A stretch of 64,000 bases of DNA from Chryseobacterium indoltheticum (GTDB lineage: Bacteria > Bacteroidota > Bacteroidia > Flavobacteriales > Weeksellaceae), in assembly GCF_003815915.1 (NCBI RefSeq), contig NZ_CP033929.1:3968001-4032000 (forward strand). The letters are read 5' to 3'. Position numbers and translations under genes: made by a program. Below, piece by piece: positions 41,210 through 51,588 of the stretch (the stretch's first letter is position 1; the number at the start of each line of letters is the position of its first letter). The notes under the pieces are model-generated. The model saw only the letters and a list, made by a program, of their open reading frames with translations. It was not told where the DNA came from and searched no databases.

Positions 41210-44200
41210 TATTCCTCTAGTCTTACGTCTAATCCAAGACCTTGTAACTCGTGAAGTAGTACGTTGAATGATTCAGGAATACCTGGTTCAGGCATTGCTT
41301 CACCTTTCGCAATCGCTTCATAAGTTTTTGCTCTACCAATCACGTCATCTGACTTCACAGTAAGGATCTCTCTCAAGATATTTGATGCTCCAAATGCTTC
41401 AAGAGCCCAAACCTCCATCTCTCCGAATCTCTGTCCACCAAACTGAGCTTTACCTCCTAATGGCTGCTGAGTAATCAATGAGTAAGGTCCGATAGAACGT
41501 GCGTGCATTTTGTCATCTACCATGTGCCCAAGTTTCAACATATAGATAATACCTACCGTTGCAGCCTGAGTAAATCTTTCTCCGGTACCACCATCATAAA
41601 GGTGAGTGTGACCAAATTTAGGAACTCCTGCTTTCTCAGTATACTCTGTAATCTGATCTAGCGTTGCCCCATCAAAGATTGGCGTAGCGAACGTCATACC
41701 CAATTTCTGACCAGCCCATCCAAGAACTGTTTCATAAATCTGACCGATGTTCATACGAGAAGGTACCCCAAGTGGATTCAATACGATATCTACTGGTGTT
41801 CCGTCTTCCAGGAATGGCATATCTTCTTCACGAACGATTCTCGAAACGATACCTTTGTTACCGTGACGACCCGCCATTTTATCTCCAACGTTTAGTTTAC
41901 GTTTTTTAGCGATATATACTTTAGCCAACTTCATGATACCAGCTGGAAGCTCATCTCCGATAGAAATTGCGAATTTCTCACGGTTTTTAACTCCTTGAAT
42001 ATCGTTGAATTTGATTTTGTAGTTGTGAATCAATTGTTTAATCAATTCATTCTTATCGTTGTCAACCGTCCAATCTGCACCGCTTACGTTAACGTAATCT
42101 TCTACTGATGTTAATAATTTATGAGTAAATTTCATACCCTTACCGATGATTTCTTCATCTAAGTCGTTGGTAACTCCCTGAGAAGTTTTACCGCTAACAA
42201 GAGTATTTAATTTTTCAATTAAACTATTTCTCAACTCGTCAAACTTAGTCTTGTAAGTGTTTTCAATCTCTTCAAGTTTAAGTTTTTCTTCAGTTCTTTT
42301 CTTTTTATCTTTAATGTTTCTAGAGAACAATTTCTTGTTGATCACAACACCTCTTAATGAAGAATCTGCTTTCAATGAAGCATCTTTCACATCACCAGCT
42401 TTGTCACCAAAGATTGCTCTAAGAAGCTTCTCTTCAGGAGTAGGGTCAGATTCACCTTTTGGAGTAATCTTACCGATCATGATATCACCAGGCTTCACTT
42501 CAGCACCGATTCTGATCATTCCGTTCTCATCAAGATCTTTTGTAGCTTCTTCAGAAACGTTAGGAATATCTGCTGTCAATTCTTCCATACCTAATTTGGT
42601 ATCACGAACTTCAAGAGAATATTCATCTACGTGAATAGAAGTAAACCAGTCTTCACGTACCACTTTTTCGTTGATTACGATCGCATCCTCAAAGTTGTAA
42701 CCCTTCCAAGGCATGAACGCAACGACTAAGTTTCTACCCAAAGCCAATTCTCCTTTTTCAGTAGCATAACCATCGCAAAGTACCTGTCCTTTTACCACTG
42801 TTTCACCTACTCTTACGTTTGGTCTTAGGGTAATTGTAGTACTCTGGTTAGTTTTTCTAAACTTAGTAAGGTTATATGTTTTCGTAGCAGATTCGAATGA
42901 TACTAAATCTTCGTCTTCGCTTCTTTCATATTTAATAGTAATCTTATCAGCATCAACGTATTCTACAGTACCTGTACCTTCAGCATTGATCAAGATTCTA
43001 GAATCTTTCGCAACTTGCTGTTCCAGACCTGTACCTACGATTGGAGCTTGTGGCTTCAACAAAGGAACTGCCTGACGCATCATGTTTGATCCCATCAATG
43101 CACGGTTCGCATCATCATGCTCCAAGAATGGAATTAATGAAGCTGAAATACCAGAAATCTGGTTTGGTGCAACGTCGATCAAGTTAACTTCAGAAGGCTC
43201 AACTACAGGATAATCACCGTCTAGACGAGCAATAATTCTGTCTGTGATAAATGTACCGTTGTCATTCAATTCTACGTTTGCCTGAGCAATTACTTTATCT
43301 TCTTCGTCTTCCGCATTTAGATAAATAGGATCTGCATTTAAATCTACAGTACCGTCATTTACTTTTCTATATGGAGTTTCGATGAAACCTAATGTATTGA
43401 TTTTGGCATAAATACCTAGAGATGAAATCAAACCAATGTTTGGTCCTTCAGGAGTTTCGATAGGACAGATTCTACCATAGTGAGTATGGTGAACGTCACG
43501 TACCTCGAAACCTGCTCTTTCTCTTGATAAACCACCAGGTCCTAGGGCAGAAAGTCTACGCTTGTGCGTGATTTCTGACAATGGGTTGGTTTGGTCCATA
43601 AACTGAGAAAGCTGGTTGGTACCAAAGAATGAGTTAATAACTGATGTTAAAGTTTTCGCATTAACAAGGTCAAGAGGAGTAAATATCTCGTTATCTCTAA
43701 CGTTCATTCTTTCCTTAATTGTTCTTGCAATTCTAGAAAGACCTACACCGAACTGTCCTGCTAATTGCTCACCAACAGTTTTAATTCTTCTGTTTGATAA
43801 GTGGTCAATATCATCAACCTCCGCTTTAGAGTTTACCAATTCGATCAAGTGTCTTACAATCGCAATGATATCTTCTTTTGTAAGAACCTCAGTAGTTGTA
43901 GGAATGTTTAGACCTAACTTTTTGTTTAGTCTGTAACGTCCTACTTCACCAAGTGAATATCTTTGCTCAGAGAAGAATAATTTTTCGATAATTCCTCTTG
44001 CAGTTTCCTCATCTGGTGGATCTGCATTTCTTAACTGACGGTAAATATATTCTACCGCTTCTTTTTCAGAGTTGGTAGGGTCTTTTTGTAAAGTATTCTG
44101 GATGATAGAGAATTCGTTTGAATTTTCTTTGTGAATCAAGATAGATTTCACACCAGCATCCAAAATAAGATCTAAATGTTCTTTTTCAAGAATAGTTTCT

Positions 44201-45030
44201 CTGTCTAAGATGATTTCGTTTCTTTCAATAGAAACTACTTCACCAGTATCTTCGTCTACGAAATCTTCGAACCAAGTGTTCAATACTCTCGCAGCCAAAG
44301 TTCTACCTTCTACTTTTTTAAGAGCAGCTTTAGAAACTTTTACTTCTTCTGCAAGGTCAAAGATCTGAAGAATGTCTTTATCAGATTCGAAACCGATCGC
44401 TCTTAATAACGTTGTTAAAGGTAATTTTTTCTTACGGTCGATATACGCGTACATTACGCTGTTGATATCGGTCGTAAATTCCATCCAAGATCCTTTGAAA
44501 GGAATAATTCTTGAATAGTACAATTTTGTTCCGTTTGCGTGGTAAGTCTGTCCGAAGAATACACCAGGTGAACGGTGAAGTTGCGTAACGATAACTCTTT
44601 CTGCTCCGTTGATAATGAAAGAACCACTGTCTGTCATATAAGGAACCGGACCTAAATATACATCTTGTACAACAGTCTGAAAATCTTCATGTTCAGGGTC
44701 TGTACAGTATAATTTAAGTCTAGCTTTTAGAGGAACTGAATACGTTAAACCTCTTTCCACACATTCATTGATTGAATAACGTGGAGAATCTACCAAATAA
44801 TCTAAGAATTCCAATACAAATTGGTTTCTAGAATCGGTAATTGGAAAGTTTTCTTGGAAGGTTTTGTGCAAACCTTCTTTCTTTCTGTCCTCAGGAAGTG
44901 TGTCTAGCTGGAAAAAATCTTTAAATGACTCTAGCTGGATATCTAAGAAATCCGGAGTAATGATTTTTCCTTTAGCCGAAGAGAAATTAATTCTCTCAAC
45001 TCCCCTAGTTGTTGATGTTGTTTTACTCAT
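41209..45030 (-). CDS. rpoB: RNA polymerase beta subunit
   Basis: The 1273-residue subunit includes the rifampicin-region stretch [33 protein letters not shown] (about 470-502), the [27 protein letters not shown] segment, and the C-terminal [24 protein letters not shown]. It forms the catalytic core with RpoC. In the rifampicin region I see no obvious departure from the wild-type sequence. It is transcribed from its own promoter at 45352-45382 after the rplL terminator, with a leader of about 315 bases. Confidence 0.99.
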   Translation of the reverse strand: MSKTTSTTRGVERINFSSAKGKIITPDFLDIQLESFKDFFQLDTLPEDRKKEGLHKTFQENFPITDSRNQFVLEFLDYLVDSPRYSINECVERGLTYSVPLKARLKLYCTDPEHEDFQTVVQDVYLGPVPYMTDSGSFIINGAERVIVTQLHRSPGVFFGQTYHANGTKLYYSRIIPFKGSWMEFTTDINSVMYAYIDRKKKLPLTTLLRAIGFESDKDILQIFDLAEEVKVSKAALKKVEGRTLAARVLNTWFEDFVDEDTGEVVSIERNEIILDRETILEKEHLDLILDAGVKSILIHKENSNEFSIIQNTLQKDPTNSEKEAVEYIYRQLRNADPPDEETARGIIEKLFFSEQRYSLGEVGRYRLNKKLGLNIPTTTEVLTKEDIIAIVRHLIELVNSKAEVDDIDHLSNRRIKTVGEQLAGQFGVGLSRIARTIKERMNVRDNEIFTPLDLVNAKTLTSVINSFFGTNQLSQFMDQTNPLSEITHKRRLSALGPGGLSRERAGFEVRDVHHTHYGRICPIETPEGPNIGLISSLGIYAKINTLGFIETPYRKVNDGTVDLNADPIYLNAEDEEDKVIAQANVELNDNGTFITDRIIARLDGDYPVVEPSEVNLIDVAPNQISGISASLIPFLEHDDANRALMGSNMMRQAVPLLKPQAPIVGTGLEQQVAKDSRILINAEGTGTVEYVDADKITIKYERSEDEDLVSFESATKTYNLTKFRKTNQSTTITLRPNVRVGETVVKGQVLCDGYATEKGELALGRNLVVAFMPWKGYNFEDAIVINEKVVREDWFTSIHVDEYSLEVRDTKLGMEELTADIPNVSEEATKDLDENGMIRIGAEVKPGDIMIGKITPKGESDPTPEEKLLRAIFGDKAGDVKDASLKADSSLRGVVINKKLFSRNIKDKKKRTEEKLKLEEIENTYKTKFDELRNSLIEKLNTLVSGKTSQGVTNDLDEEIIGKGMKFTHKLLTSVEDYVNVSGADWTVDNDKNELIKQLIHNYKIKFNDIQGVKNREKFAISIGDELPAGIMKLAKVYIAKKRKLNVGDKMAGRHGNKGIVSRIVREEDMPFLEDGTPVDIVLNPLGVPSRMNIGQIYETVLGWAGQKLGMTFATPIFDGATLDQITEYTEKAGVPKFGHTHLYDGGTGERFTQAATVGIIYMLKLGHMVDDKMHARSIGPYSLITQQPLGGKAQFGGQRFGEMEVWALEAFGASNILREILTVKSDDVIGRAKTYEAIAKGEAMPEPGIPESFNVLLHELQGLGLDVRLEE

Positions 45031-45560
45031 AAAACTTTTAAGAAAGGGTTAAAAAATATTTTGTTTTTATTCAAAAATATCAGAAAAAGAAAGGTAAAAG
45101 GCAAAAGTAACAAGGAAGAAGTGTTTTTGGCGCTCACGAAAGACCTTGGCTCTTACTACTTTATAAATGTCTCTTTCTAACTGCAACACTGGTATATCTT
45201 TTCACAGTGTAATGCAAAATATTTTTATTTTTTTTCTAATGGCAAAAAAGCGTAAACAGTAAAAATACAGAATACCCTTCCAAATTAATGAAAGAGCTGA
45301 TTTTCAATATTTTACCGTATTATGTTTAATTTTTAGCGCCAAAAGAGACTGCAAATATACGGATTATTAATTTCATAAACAATAAAAAAGCACTAATAAT
45401 GAGTTGGTTATCTAAACTGAAATTTATTCATTCCAACACCATAACAATAAATGTTTTTCTGCAAAATACTTTAAACATTGTCAACGATAATTTTTTCAAT
45501 GCGGAAAATCTTAGGAAATTATTTAAAAATAAAATATGACGGAATTAGCTCGATATAATG
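45031..45560 (-). promoter_or_regulatory. Long rpoB leader region with long-range pairing
   Basis: No gene is seen in these 530 bases. From the predicted transcription start near 45346 the leader is about 315 bases. Its 5' end (AGCGCCAAAA on the plus strand, 45335-45344) is perfectly complementary to TTTTGGCGCT at 45125-45134. Between them lies the hairpin ACACTG/CAGTGT (45186-45191 / 45205-45210), flanked by TGCA on both sides. An attenuator or autoregulatory leader is possible. Confidence 0.5.
45352..45382 (-). promoter_or_regulatory. rpoB promoter
   Basis: TTG (45380-45382) and TATATTTG (45352-45359) on the minus strand are 20 bp apart, exact matches to the Bacteroidota consensus. They lie between the rplL terminator and rpoB. 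Confidence 0.65.
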
Positions 45561-45561
45561 C

Positions 45562-45592
45562 AAAAAAAAGCAACTACAAAATGTAGTTGCTT
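45562..45592. terminator. Terminator after rplL
   Basis: AAGCAACTAC and GTAGTTGCTT form a 10-bp stem with loop AAAAT. On the minus strand eight T's follow. It separates rplKAJL from rpoBC. Confidence 0.9.
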
Positions 45593-45614
45593 CTTATATT
45601 TTGAAAGTAAGTGA

Positions 45615-45983
45615 TTACTTCAATTCTACTTCAGCACCAGCTTCTTCTAATTGCTTCTTAAGAGCTTCAGCTTCGTCTTTAGAGATACCTTCTTTAATAG
45701 CAGAAGGAGCTCCGTCTACGATATCTTTAGCTTCTTTAAGACCAGCACCAGTTAAATCTTTTACCAATTTAACGATAGCTAATTTAGAAGCACCTGCAGA
45801 CTTAAGAATTACGTCGAATTCAGTCTTTTCTTCAGCAGCTTCACCTGCACCAGGACCAGCCATAACAACTGCAGCAGCAGCTGGTTCGATTCCGTACTCA
45901 TCCTTAAGGATAGTAGCTAATTCATTTACGTCTTTTACTGTTAAGTTTACTAGCGTTTCAGCTAAATTTTTTAAATCTGACAT
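45615..45983 (-). CDS. rplL: Ribosomal protein L7/L12
   Basis: The 122-residue protein has the N-terminal dimerisation part ([31 protein letters not shown]), an Ala-rich hinge with VVMAGPG, and the globular C-terminal domain ([33 protein letters not shown]). L7/L12 forms the ribosomal stalk that recruits translation factors. It lies 48 bp after rplJ and ends in a strong terminator. Confidence 0.98.
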   Translation of the reverse strand: MSDLKNLAETLVNLTVKDVNELATILKDEYGIEPAAAAVVMAGPGAGEAAEEKTEFDVILKSAGASKLAIVKLVKDLTGAGLKEAKDIVDGAPSAIKEGISKDEAEALKKQLEEAGAEVELK

Positions 45984-46031
45984 TGTTGTAATGTTTTTGT
46001 TGATTATTGATTGATTTTTTTGAGAGTCTAA

Positions 46032-46616
46032 TTATTCTGCAGCTGGAGCTTCTCCTTCTGCAGCAGCTTCTGGAGTTTCAGTAGCTGGAGTTTCTTCTAC
46101 AGCAGGTGCAGCTTCTTCAGCAGTAGCTTCTGCAGTTTCAGATTTGTTTTGAAGAGCAGAAACAACTCTTTGAATTGGAGACTGAAGTAATCCGATGATT
46201 TCACCGATCATTTCTTCTCTAGACTTAATGCTTACTAGAGCATCAAGGCTGTTGTCACCAACATAGAAAGTTTCTTGAACGAAAGCTGATTTTAAAGCCG
46301 GCTTCTCTTCTTTTTTTCTAAAGTCTTTGATTAATTTTGCAGGAGCGTTAGCCGTTTCAGCAATCATTAATGCAGAGTTACCTTTGAAAGTCTGGAACAT
46401 TTCAGAGAAATCTACTCCGTCAATTTGTTCCATTGCTTTTTGCAAAAGTGTATTTTTTACCACTTTTACTTTGATATTTTGCTTGAAAGCCTGTCTTCTG
46501 AAGTCAGAAGATTTTGCAGCGTTCAAACCGTCTAGATCTGCTACATAAACTACTTTTGCATCCTGAAGCAAGTCTTTGATCTCTTGTATCGCTACAACTT
46601 TTTGGTCTTTTGTCAT
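46032..46616 (-). CDS. rplJ: Ribosomal protein L10 with an acidic Ala-rich tail
   Basis: The 194-residue protein has the L10 core (VVYVADLDGLNAAKSSDFRRQAF, KNTLLQKAME, FKGNSALMIAE), which holds the L7/L12 dimers on the ribosome. After about residue 160 follows a low-complexity tail of Ala, Glu, Pro and Thr (TAEEAAPAVEETPATETPEA) that E. coli L10 does not have. Similar tails occur in several Bacteroidota. Its role is unknown. Confidence 0.97.
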   Translation of the reverse strand: MTKDQKVVAIQEIKDLLQDAKVVYVADLDGLNAAKSSDFRRQAFKQNIKVKVVKNTLLQKAMEQIDGVDFSEMFQTFKGNSALMIAETANAPAKLIKDFRKKEEKPALKSAFVQETFYVGDNSLDALVSIKSREEMIGEIIGLLQSPIQRVVSALQNKSETAEATAEEAAPAVEETPATETPEAAAEGEAPAAE

Positions 46617-46633
46617 TGTCTTAAGGATTATAA

Positions 46634-47326
46634 TTAGTTAACAGATTTAGTATCGATTGCAATACCAGGACTCATTGTAGAAGACAAATAAATGCTTTTT
46701 ACATAAACTCCTTTTGCAGCAGTTGGCTTCATTTTGATCAAAGTAGAGATCAATTCCTGAGCATTTTCCTTGATTTTGGCAGCATCGAAAGATACTTTAC
46801 CAATACCAGCGTGGATAATACCGTATTTGTCTACTTTAAAGTCAATTTTACCAGCTTTTACTTCAGTTACTGCTTTACCAATTTCCATAGTTACAGTACC
46901 TGATTTTGGGTTAGGCATCAAACCTCTTGGTCCTAAAACTCTACCCAATGGTCCTAATTTACCCATAACAGCTGGCATTGTAACGATAACGTCAACATCT
47001 GTCCAACCTTCTTTTATTTTCTGTAAATATTCGTCAAGACCTACATAGTCAGCACCAGCTTCTTTAGCTTCAGCTTCTTTATCTGGAGTTACTAAAGCTA
47101 AAACTTTAACGTCTTTACCAGTACCGTGAGGAAGAGATACAACACCTCTTACCATTTGGTTTGCTTTTCTTGGATCTACACCCAATCTTACAGCGATATC
47201 TACAGAAGCATCAAACTTTGCAGTGTTCACCTCTTTTACAAGAGCAGAACCTTCTTCAAGGTTATAGATTCTTCCTTTTTCTACTTTGCTTAAAGCTTCC
47301 TTTTGCTTTTTAGTCAATTTTGCCAT
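46634..47326 (-). CDS. rplA: Ribosomal protein L1
   Basis: The 230-residue protein shows the L1 pattern [29 protein letters not shown], the central [24 protein letters not shown] and a C-terminal [17 protein letters not shown]1 binds 23S rRNA at the L1 stalk and, in bacteria studied, represses its own mRNA by binding the rplK leader. It follows rplK by 11 bp. Confidence 0.98.
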   Translation of the reverse strand: MAKLTKKQKEALSKVEKGRIYNLEEGSALVKEVNTAKFDASVDIAVRLGVDPRKANQMVRGVVSLPHGTGKDVKVLALVTPDKEAEAKEAGADYVGLDEYLQKIKEGWTDVDVIVTMPAVMGKLGPLGRVLGPRGLMPNPKSGTVTMEIGKAVTEVKAGKIDFKVDKYGIIHAGIGKVSFDAAKIKENAQELISTLIKMKPTAAKGVYVKSIYLSSTMSPGIAIDTKSVN

Positions 47327-47337
47327 TTCTCTAAGTA

Positions 47338-47784
47338 TTAAGCGTTAAAAGTTGGTTTAGTTCCTGTTACTCTTAATCCCATAGATCTAGCAGTACCTGC
47401 AACCATAGAAACTGCAGAATCCATTGTAAAGCAGTTAAGATCTGTCATCTTATCTTCAGCGATTTTTTGAACCTGAGCCCAAGATACAGCACCTACTTTG
47501 TTTCTGTTTGGTTCTCCAGAGCCACCTTTGATTTTAGCCGCATCCATCAACTGGATTGCTGCAGGAGGAGTTTTGATTACGAATTCAAAAGATTTGTCTT
47601 CGTACACTGTAATTACTACAGGTAAAACTTGTCCTGGCTTATCTTGGGTTCTTCCGTTAAACTGCTTACAAAACTCCATGATGTTCACACCTGCAGAACC
47701 CAAAGCTGGACCTACTGGTGGAGAAGGGTTAGCAGCGCCACCTTTCACCTGAAGTTTTACCATTTTAAAGACTTTTTTAGCCAT
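47338..47784 (-). CDS. rplK: Ribosomal protein L11
   Basis: The 148-residue protein has the L11 signature [34 protein letters not shown], and the C-terminal rRNA-binding domain ends SMGLRVTG. L11 binds the GTPase-associated centre of 23S rRNA. It begins the rplKAJL transcription unit, which has its own promoter at 47882-47911 here because a membrane gene interrupts the usual nusG-rplK link. Confidence 0.98.
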   Translation of the reverse strand: MAKKVFKMVKLQVKGGAANPSPPVGPALGSAGVNIMEFCKQFNGRTQDKPGQVLPVVITVYEDKSFEFVIKTPPAAIQLMDAAKIKGGSGEPNRNKVGAVSWAQVQKIAEDKMTDLNCFTMDSAVSMVAGTARSMGLRVTGTKPTFNA

Positions 47785-47837
47785 TTTTTATTTTTTAAAT
47801 TTGAATAATTAATGAGTTTGGAAGCATTCATTATTCA

Positions 47838-47870
47838 GTAGGTTACCGCACTCACATAAAGTAAACCTAC
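47838..47870 (-). promoter_or_regulatory. Hairpin in the rplK leader
   Basis: GTAGGTT (47838-47844) pairs with AACCTAC (47864-47870), extended by AC/GT with one bulge. It starts about 5 bases after the inferred transcription start. It could be an L1-binding autoregulatory site, but I cannot verify the L1 motif. Confidence 0.4.
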
Positions 47871-47881
47871 TTTTCGGACTG

Positions 47882-47911
47882 CAAAATTATGAAATATTTT
47901 TGAATTAGCAA
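47882..47911 (-). promoter_or_regulatory. rplK operon promoter
   Basis: TTG (47909-47911) and TAATTTTG (47882-47889) on the minus strand are 19 bp apart, matching TTG / TANNTTTG. The predicted leader is about 90 bases. Confidence 0.6.
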
Positions 47912-48016
47912 ATTAATTATTTGAGTTTTAAGTAGATAATTTAAATATTTTCTGTCTCTTTTTGAATCTTAGATTATTTACAAAGGTTATTAATAAGGAA
48001 CTAGTGAATCAATTGA

Positions 48017-49153
48017 TTAAGAATAAAGTTTTAAAAAATAATATTCCATTACATTTTGCAAGGAAAGCCCTCTCGCATCATATTGCATATGAATAAAAAA
48101 GAAGACAAAAAACAGAATGTTAATAACTAGAAGTTTTTTAATAAAAACATTCCGATTAAATGAAACCTTATCACGACTCTCATTGTTGGGCAATATCGTA
48201 ATTACAACGATTAATAAAAGCATAGAATATATATGATTCCAACGATACCAATCAATCCCCAGAAAATACAATGGCATCACCCAAATGAAGCTTGCAATGA
48301 TAAACTTAAGCAAAGTATAAAATTTGTTTCTATAAAATAAAAAGACATAATATAAAAACATTGAAACTTCGATAACGAGTTCTAAAACAAATAGAGAGTA
48401 GGACGTAATTTCTTTTTTAATTAGTTCTATACCCTCCCAAAAATTATAAATAAAAATATTGTTTGTTCCAAAAGCCACTCCTCTTTTTCTTATAATCTCT
48501 ACACTCTTTCCACAATTAATTTCTTTACCGAAGAAAAGCATAATCCCCATTATAATAGTAGATAGAACTAAAAAAAGCATCCAAAAAGTATATTTCTTTT
48601 CTCCTGTTTTAAAAAAATGTATGGCAATGAAAAATGGCAAAAAGAAATAAAACATTTCATGGATAAACAACCCTGCGCAAAATAAAACTAAAAAGATTCT
48701 TTCTTTTAGAACGGTCATTTTACCGAATGCAAAATACGCAGAAAGCGCAAAAAGAACAATTTCTCTCTTCCCTGAATAAGACAAATTAATTGGAAAATAC
48801 ATAAAACATAGTGGAGAGCACAGCAATACCAAAATGTTCCAATCTATTTTCTTTACAATTACCAGCTTAAAATATGAAAAAAAAATAAGGGTATAAAAAA
48901 TAATTTGAATAGTAAATACCTGAAAAGGCAATTGTATGCCAAATAGGTCCTGCACTGCAAAAAAAGAAGTTCCGGTAACACCTCTACGTTTAAAACCTCC
49001 ATCTTCATAGTTAACCAACCAGTCAGACATAGTCCATTCATGGACAGGTAATGTTGCCTTCCCATGTAGTTTTACAACTACATAAAAAAAGATTACAACT
49101 AAAAAAAAGCAATACAATAAAAAAGGAGTATTCTTTTTTGCAAACAGTATCAT
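48017..49153 (-). CDS. Multi-pass membrane protein, EpsG/Wzy-like, between nusG and rplK
   Basis: This 378-residue protein is strongly hydrophobic, with about 10-11 membrane segments and aromatic-rich loops. Visible landmarks are WTMSDWLVNYEDGGFKRRGV (about 41-60), SYSGKREIVLFALSAYFAFGK and LFIHEMFYFFLPFFIAIHFF. The Arg/His-bearing loops and segment layout recall EpsG/Wzy-type polysaccharide polymerases, but no motif is decisive. Its DNA is more AT-rich than the ribosomal genes around it. It interrupts the highly conserved nusG-rplK junction, after the nusG terminator and before the rplK promoter. It therefore looks like an insertion with its own expression, possibly for a surface glycan. Confidence 0.6.
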   Translation of the reverse strand: MILFAKKNTPFLLYCFFLVVIFFYVVVKLHGKATLPVHEWTMSDWLVNYEDGGFKRRGVTGTSFFAVQDLFGIQLPFQVFTIQIIFYTLIFFSYFKLVIVKKIDWNILVLLCSPLCFMYFPINLSYSGKREIVLFALSAYFAFGKMTVLKERIFLVLFCAGLFIHEMFYFFLPFFIAIHFFKTGEKKYTFWMLFLVLSTIIMGIMLFFGKEINCGKSVEIIRKRGVAFGTNNIFIYNFWEGIELIKKEITSYSLFVLELVIEVSMFLYYVFLFYRNKFYTLLKFIIASFIWVMPLYFLGIDWYRWNHIYSMLLLIVVITILPNNESRDKVSFNRNVFIKKLLVINILFFVFFFIHMQYDARGLSLQNVMEYYFLKLYS

Positions 49154-49171
49154 ATTCTCAATTTTATGGAT

Positions 49172-49205
49172 AAAAAAAGGATGCTTTGAAAAGCACCCTT
49201 TTTTT
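49172..49205 (-). terminator. Terminator after nusG
   Basis: AAGGATGCTTT and AAAGCACCCTT (one mismatch) form the stem, flanked by seven A's and seven T's. It lies 20 bp beyond the nusG stop codon and separates nusG from the membrane gene. Confidence 0.85.
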
Positions 49206-49224
49206 ATATTTTAAATATATACAT

Positions 49225-49767
49225 TTAAACTTTTTCTACTTGCATGTAGCTCAACTCCATTGGAGTTTTTCTTCCGAAGATCAAAACTGATACTTCCACT
49301 TTCTTCTTATCTTCAAGAATTTTTTCTACTGTACCGTTGAATCCGTTGAAAGGACCATCGATTACTTTTACATTCTCTCCAACAATGAATGGAATTTCTG
49401 CATCGGTAGCAAATTCTGAAAGTTCATCCATTCTACCTAGCATTCTGTTAACCTCAGATTTTCTCATCGGTACAGGATCACCACCTTTGGTTAAACTTAA
49501 GAAAGAAATTACACCCGGAATGTTTTTTATAACGTGAGGAATCTCCCCCATCAGATCTGCTTCTACCATCAGGTAACCTGGATAGTAAGGTCTTTCTTTA
49601 GGAACTTTTTTTCCGTTTCTAAGCTGAATCACCTTTTCCATAGGAATAACTACCTGAGTAACATACTGCTCAAACCCTAAACGTTTGATTTCTGTCTCAA
49701 TATAGTTTTTCACTTTATTTTCCTGTCCGCTGATTGCTTTCAGCACATACCATTTCAATTCGCTCAT
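49225..49767 (-). CDS. nusG: Transcription elongation/antitermination factor NusG
   Basis: The 180-residue protein has an N-terminal NGN domain (KWYVLKAISGQENKVKNYIE, PYYPGYLMVEADLMGEIPHVIKNIPGVISFL) and a C-terminal KOW domain (GENVKVIDGPFNGFNGTVEKI, about 128-148). NusG binds RNA polymerase at the clamp and links transcription to Rho or ribosomes. It follows secE by 18 bp. Confidence 0.98.
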   Translation of the reverse strand: MSELKWYVLKAISGQENKVKNYIETEIKRLGFEQYVTQVVIPMEKVIQLRNGKKVPKERPYYPGYLMVEADLMGEIPHVIKNIPGVISFLSLTKGGDPVPMRKSEVNRMLGRMDELSEFATDAEIPFIVGENVKVIDGPFNGFNGTVEKILEDKKKVEVSVLIFGRKTPMELSYMQVEKV

Positions 49768-49785
49768 TATGGAAAATAGTTTTAA

Positions 49786-49992
49786 TTAGTTGAAGCTGTT
49801 AATTAGTATTCCTAAGATGTTGCTGATTGATTTTGAAAACAACTCATCAACACCAAAAGTAAATAATGCTAAAATGACAGTAGCAACAGTAACTACAATT
49901 GTAGAAGACTGTAAGTCTGACCATTTTGGCCATTCAACTTTATGTCTGAATTCGTTATAAGAACCTTTTAAAAAATTGACAAATGAACTCAT
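49786..49992 (-). CDS. secE: Preprotein translocase subunit SecE
   Basis: The 68-residue protein has the amphipathic helix (FLKGSYNEFRHKVEWPKWSDLQ) followed by a single membrane helix (STIVVTVATVILALFTFGVD). SecE stabilises SecY in the translocon. The short single-helix form is usual outside proteobacteria. It lies directly after the Trp tRNA. Confidence 0.97.
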   Translation of the reverse strand: MSSFVNFLKGSYNEFRHKVEWPKWSDLQSSTIVVTVATVILALFTFGVDELFSKSISNILGILINSFN

Positions 49993-50004
49993 AATTTATA
50001 TTTG

Positions 50005-50075
50005 CACGGGCACAAGGATTCGAACCCTGATCAACGGTGTTGGAGACCGGTATCCTACCATTGGACGATGCCCGT
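50005..50075 (-). tRNA. trnW: tRNA-Trp (CCA)
   Basis: The cloverleaf can be read on the minus strand. The 7-bp acceptor stem is ACGGGCA/TGCCCGT, the anticodon loop is CTCCAAC with anticodon CCA, and the T-arm is GGGTTCGAATCC. The 71-nt gene lies between tuf and secE, its usual place in Bacteroidota. Confidence 0.93.
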
Positions 50076-50076
50076 A

Positions 50077-50113
50077 GATAAAAAGCTTCCGAGAGTTTCC
50101 TTTCGGAAGCTTT
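50077..50113 (-). terminator. Terminator after tuf
   Basis: AAAGCTTCCGA and TCGGAAGCTTT form an 11-bp stem. CTTTTTATC follows on the minus strand. It stands between tuf and the tRNA-Trp gene, so trnW-secE-nusG depends on read-through or an unseen promoter. Confidence 0.8.
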
Positions 50114-50129
50114 ATTTATTTTAAGATGA

Positions 50130-51341
50130 TTAGTCTAAGATTTCAGTAACCTGACCTGAACCAACTGTTCTACCTCCTTCTCTGATCGCAAATCTAAGAC
50201 CTACGTTAAGAGCGATTGGCTGTAACAATTCTACAGTGATCTCTAAGTTATCACCAGGCATTACCATTTCTACTCCTTCTGGTAAGAAGATCTCACCTGT
50301 AACGTCAGTAGTTCTTACGTAGAACTGAGGACGGTACTTGTTGTGGAATGGAGTGTGACGTCCACCTTCTTCCTTAGAAAGGATATAAACAGATGCTTTG
50401 AATTTTTTGTGTGGCTTAACAGAATCTTTCTTAGCGATTACCATACCTCTCTTGATGTCAGTTTTTTCAATACCTCTCAACAATAGACCTACGTTATCTC
50501 CAGCTTCACCTCTGTCAAGGATTTTTCTGAACATCTCAACTCCTGTAATAGTAGAAGTTAATTTTTCTTCACCCATACCGATGATATCTACAGGATCTCC
50601 TGTATTGATAATACCAGCTTCGATTCTACCAGTTGCTACAGTACCTCTACCAGCAATAGAGAATACATCTTCGATTGGCATCAAGAATGGCTTATCAGTA
50701 TCTCTTGGTGGTTGCTCGATCCAGTTATCAACTGCATCCATCAATTCTTCAACAGATTTGAACCATTTGTCTTCGCTATCAGGAGTAGCAGCAGTAGCAG
50801 CAGTAAGAGCTCCTAATGCAGAACCTTGAATTACTGGAGAGTTATCTCCGTCGAAATCATAAGTAGACAATAAGTCTCTAAGTTCCATTTCAACTAGCTC
50901 TAATAATTCAGCATCGTCTACCATGTCAACTTTGTTCATGAAAACAACAATTCTAGGTACGTTTACCTGACGACAAAGCAAGATGTGCTCTCTAGTCTGA
51001 GGCATAGGACCGTCAGTTGCAGCACATACTACGATAGCTCCATCCATCTGAGCAGCACCCGTTACCATGTTCTTCACATAATCCGCGTGACCTGGACAGT
51101 CAACGTGAGCATAATGTCTTTTTTCAGTTTCGTACTCGATGTGAGCAGTATTGATAGTAATCCCTCTTTCTTTTTCTTCTGGAGCAGAGTCAATAGCAGA
51201 GAAATCTTTTTTCTCAGCAAGACCTTTGCTCGCTAATACAGCTGAAATAGCTGCAGTAAGTGTAGTTTTACCATGGTCAACGTGACCAATAGTACCAATG
51301 TTCAAGTGTGGTTTGTTACGATTAAACGTTTCCTTTGCCAT
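50130..51341 (-). CDS. tuf: Elongation factor Tu
   Basis: The 403-residue GTPase has the P-loop [10 protein letters not shown] (about 19-28), [12 protein letters not shown] (the G3 motif), NKVDMVD (G4) and the beta-barrel domains 2 and 3, ending [13 protein letters not shown]-Tu brings aminoacyl-tRNA to the ribosome. It is slightly longer than E. coli EF-Tu because of a loop near [15 protein letters not shown] (about 178-192). It is transcribed alone from 51387-51413 with a strong terminator behind it. Confidence 0.99.
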   Translation of the reverse strand: MAKETFNRNKPHLNIGTIGHVDHGKTTLTAAISAVLASKGLAEKKDFSAIDSAPEEKERGITINTAHIEYETEKRHYAHVDCPGHADYVKNMVTGAAQMDGAIVVCAATDGPMPQTREHILLCRQVNVPRIVVFMNKVDMVDDAELLELVEMELRDLLSTYDFDGDNSPVIQGSALGALTAATAATPDSEDKWFKSVEELMDAVDNWIEQPPRDTDKPFLMPIEDVFSIAGRGTVATGRIEAGIINTGDPVDIIGMGEEKLTSTITGVEMFRKILDRGEAGDNVGLLLRGIEKTDIKRGMVIAKKDSVKPHKKFKASVYILSKEEGGRHTPFHNKYRPQFYVRTTDVTGEIFLPEGVEMVMPGDNLEITVELLQPIALNVGLRFAIREGGRTVGSGQVTEILD

Positions 51342-51386
51342 GATTTAAATTATTTATTTTATTGTTTTATTCAAATTTTCGGTGTG

Positions 51387-51413
51387 CAAATATAATGAAT
51401 TTTTATATACCAA
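51387..51413 (-). promoter_or_regulatory. tuf promoter
   Basis: TATATTTG (51387-51394, minus strand) is an exact TANNTTTG match. TTG (51411-51413) stands 16 bp upstream, slightly short. The predicted leader is about 40 bases. Confidence 0.55.
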
Positions 51414-51588
51414 AATCTTTTTATCAAAAAAAGTTTAATACTAAACCCAGAAAGTCACAAACCAGACTGCTTTTTCTAAACAGAATGCAAATTTAAGCAA
51501 AAAAAATCAATTAAAAAAAGTGTTTGTAAAAATCCGTGGATAATTTTCTTCCGTATATACCATCAGAAATCCTTTAAAATAAATTATT

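Noticed and set aside
42900..43700. Rifampicin-resistance change in rpoB
   Set aside because: The visible region ([33 protein letters not shown]) agrees with the wild-type pattern at the usual positions.
37000..45050. Many plus-strand open frames of 60-140 codons opposite rpoB, rpoC and the ribosomal genes
   Set aside because: They are antisense shadows of strongly conserved genes. Their products are of low complexity and have no start context or family motif.
45031..45560. Small RNA gene or short protein in the rpoB leader
   Set aside because: No frame with a plausible start and composition was found, and the pairing seen fits a leader rather than an independent RNA.
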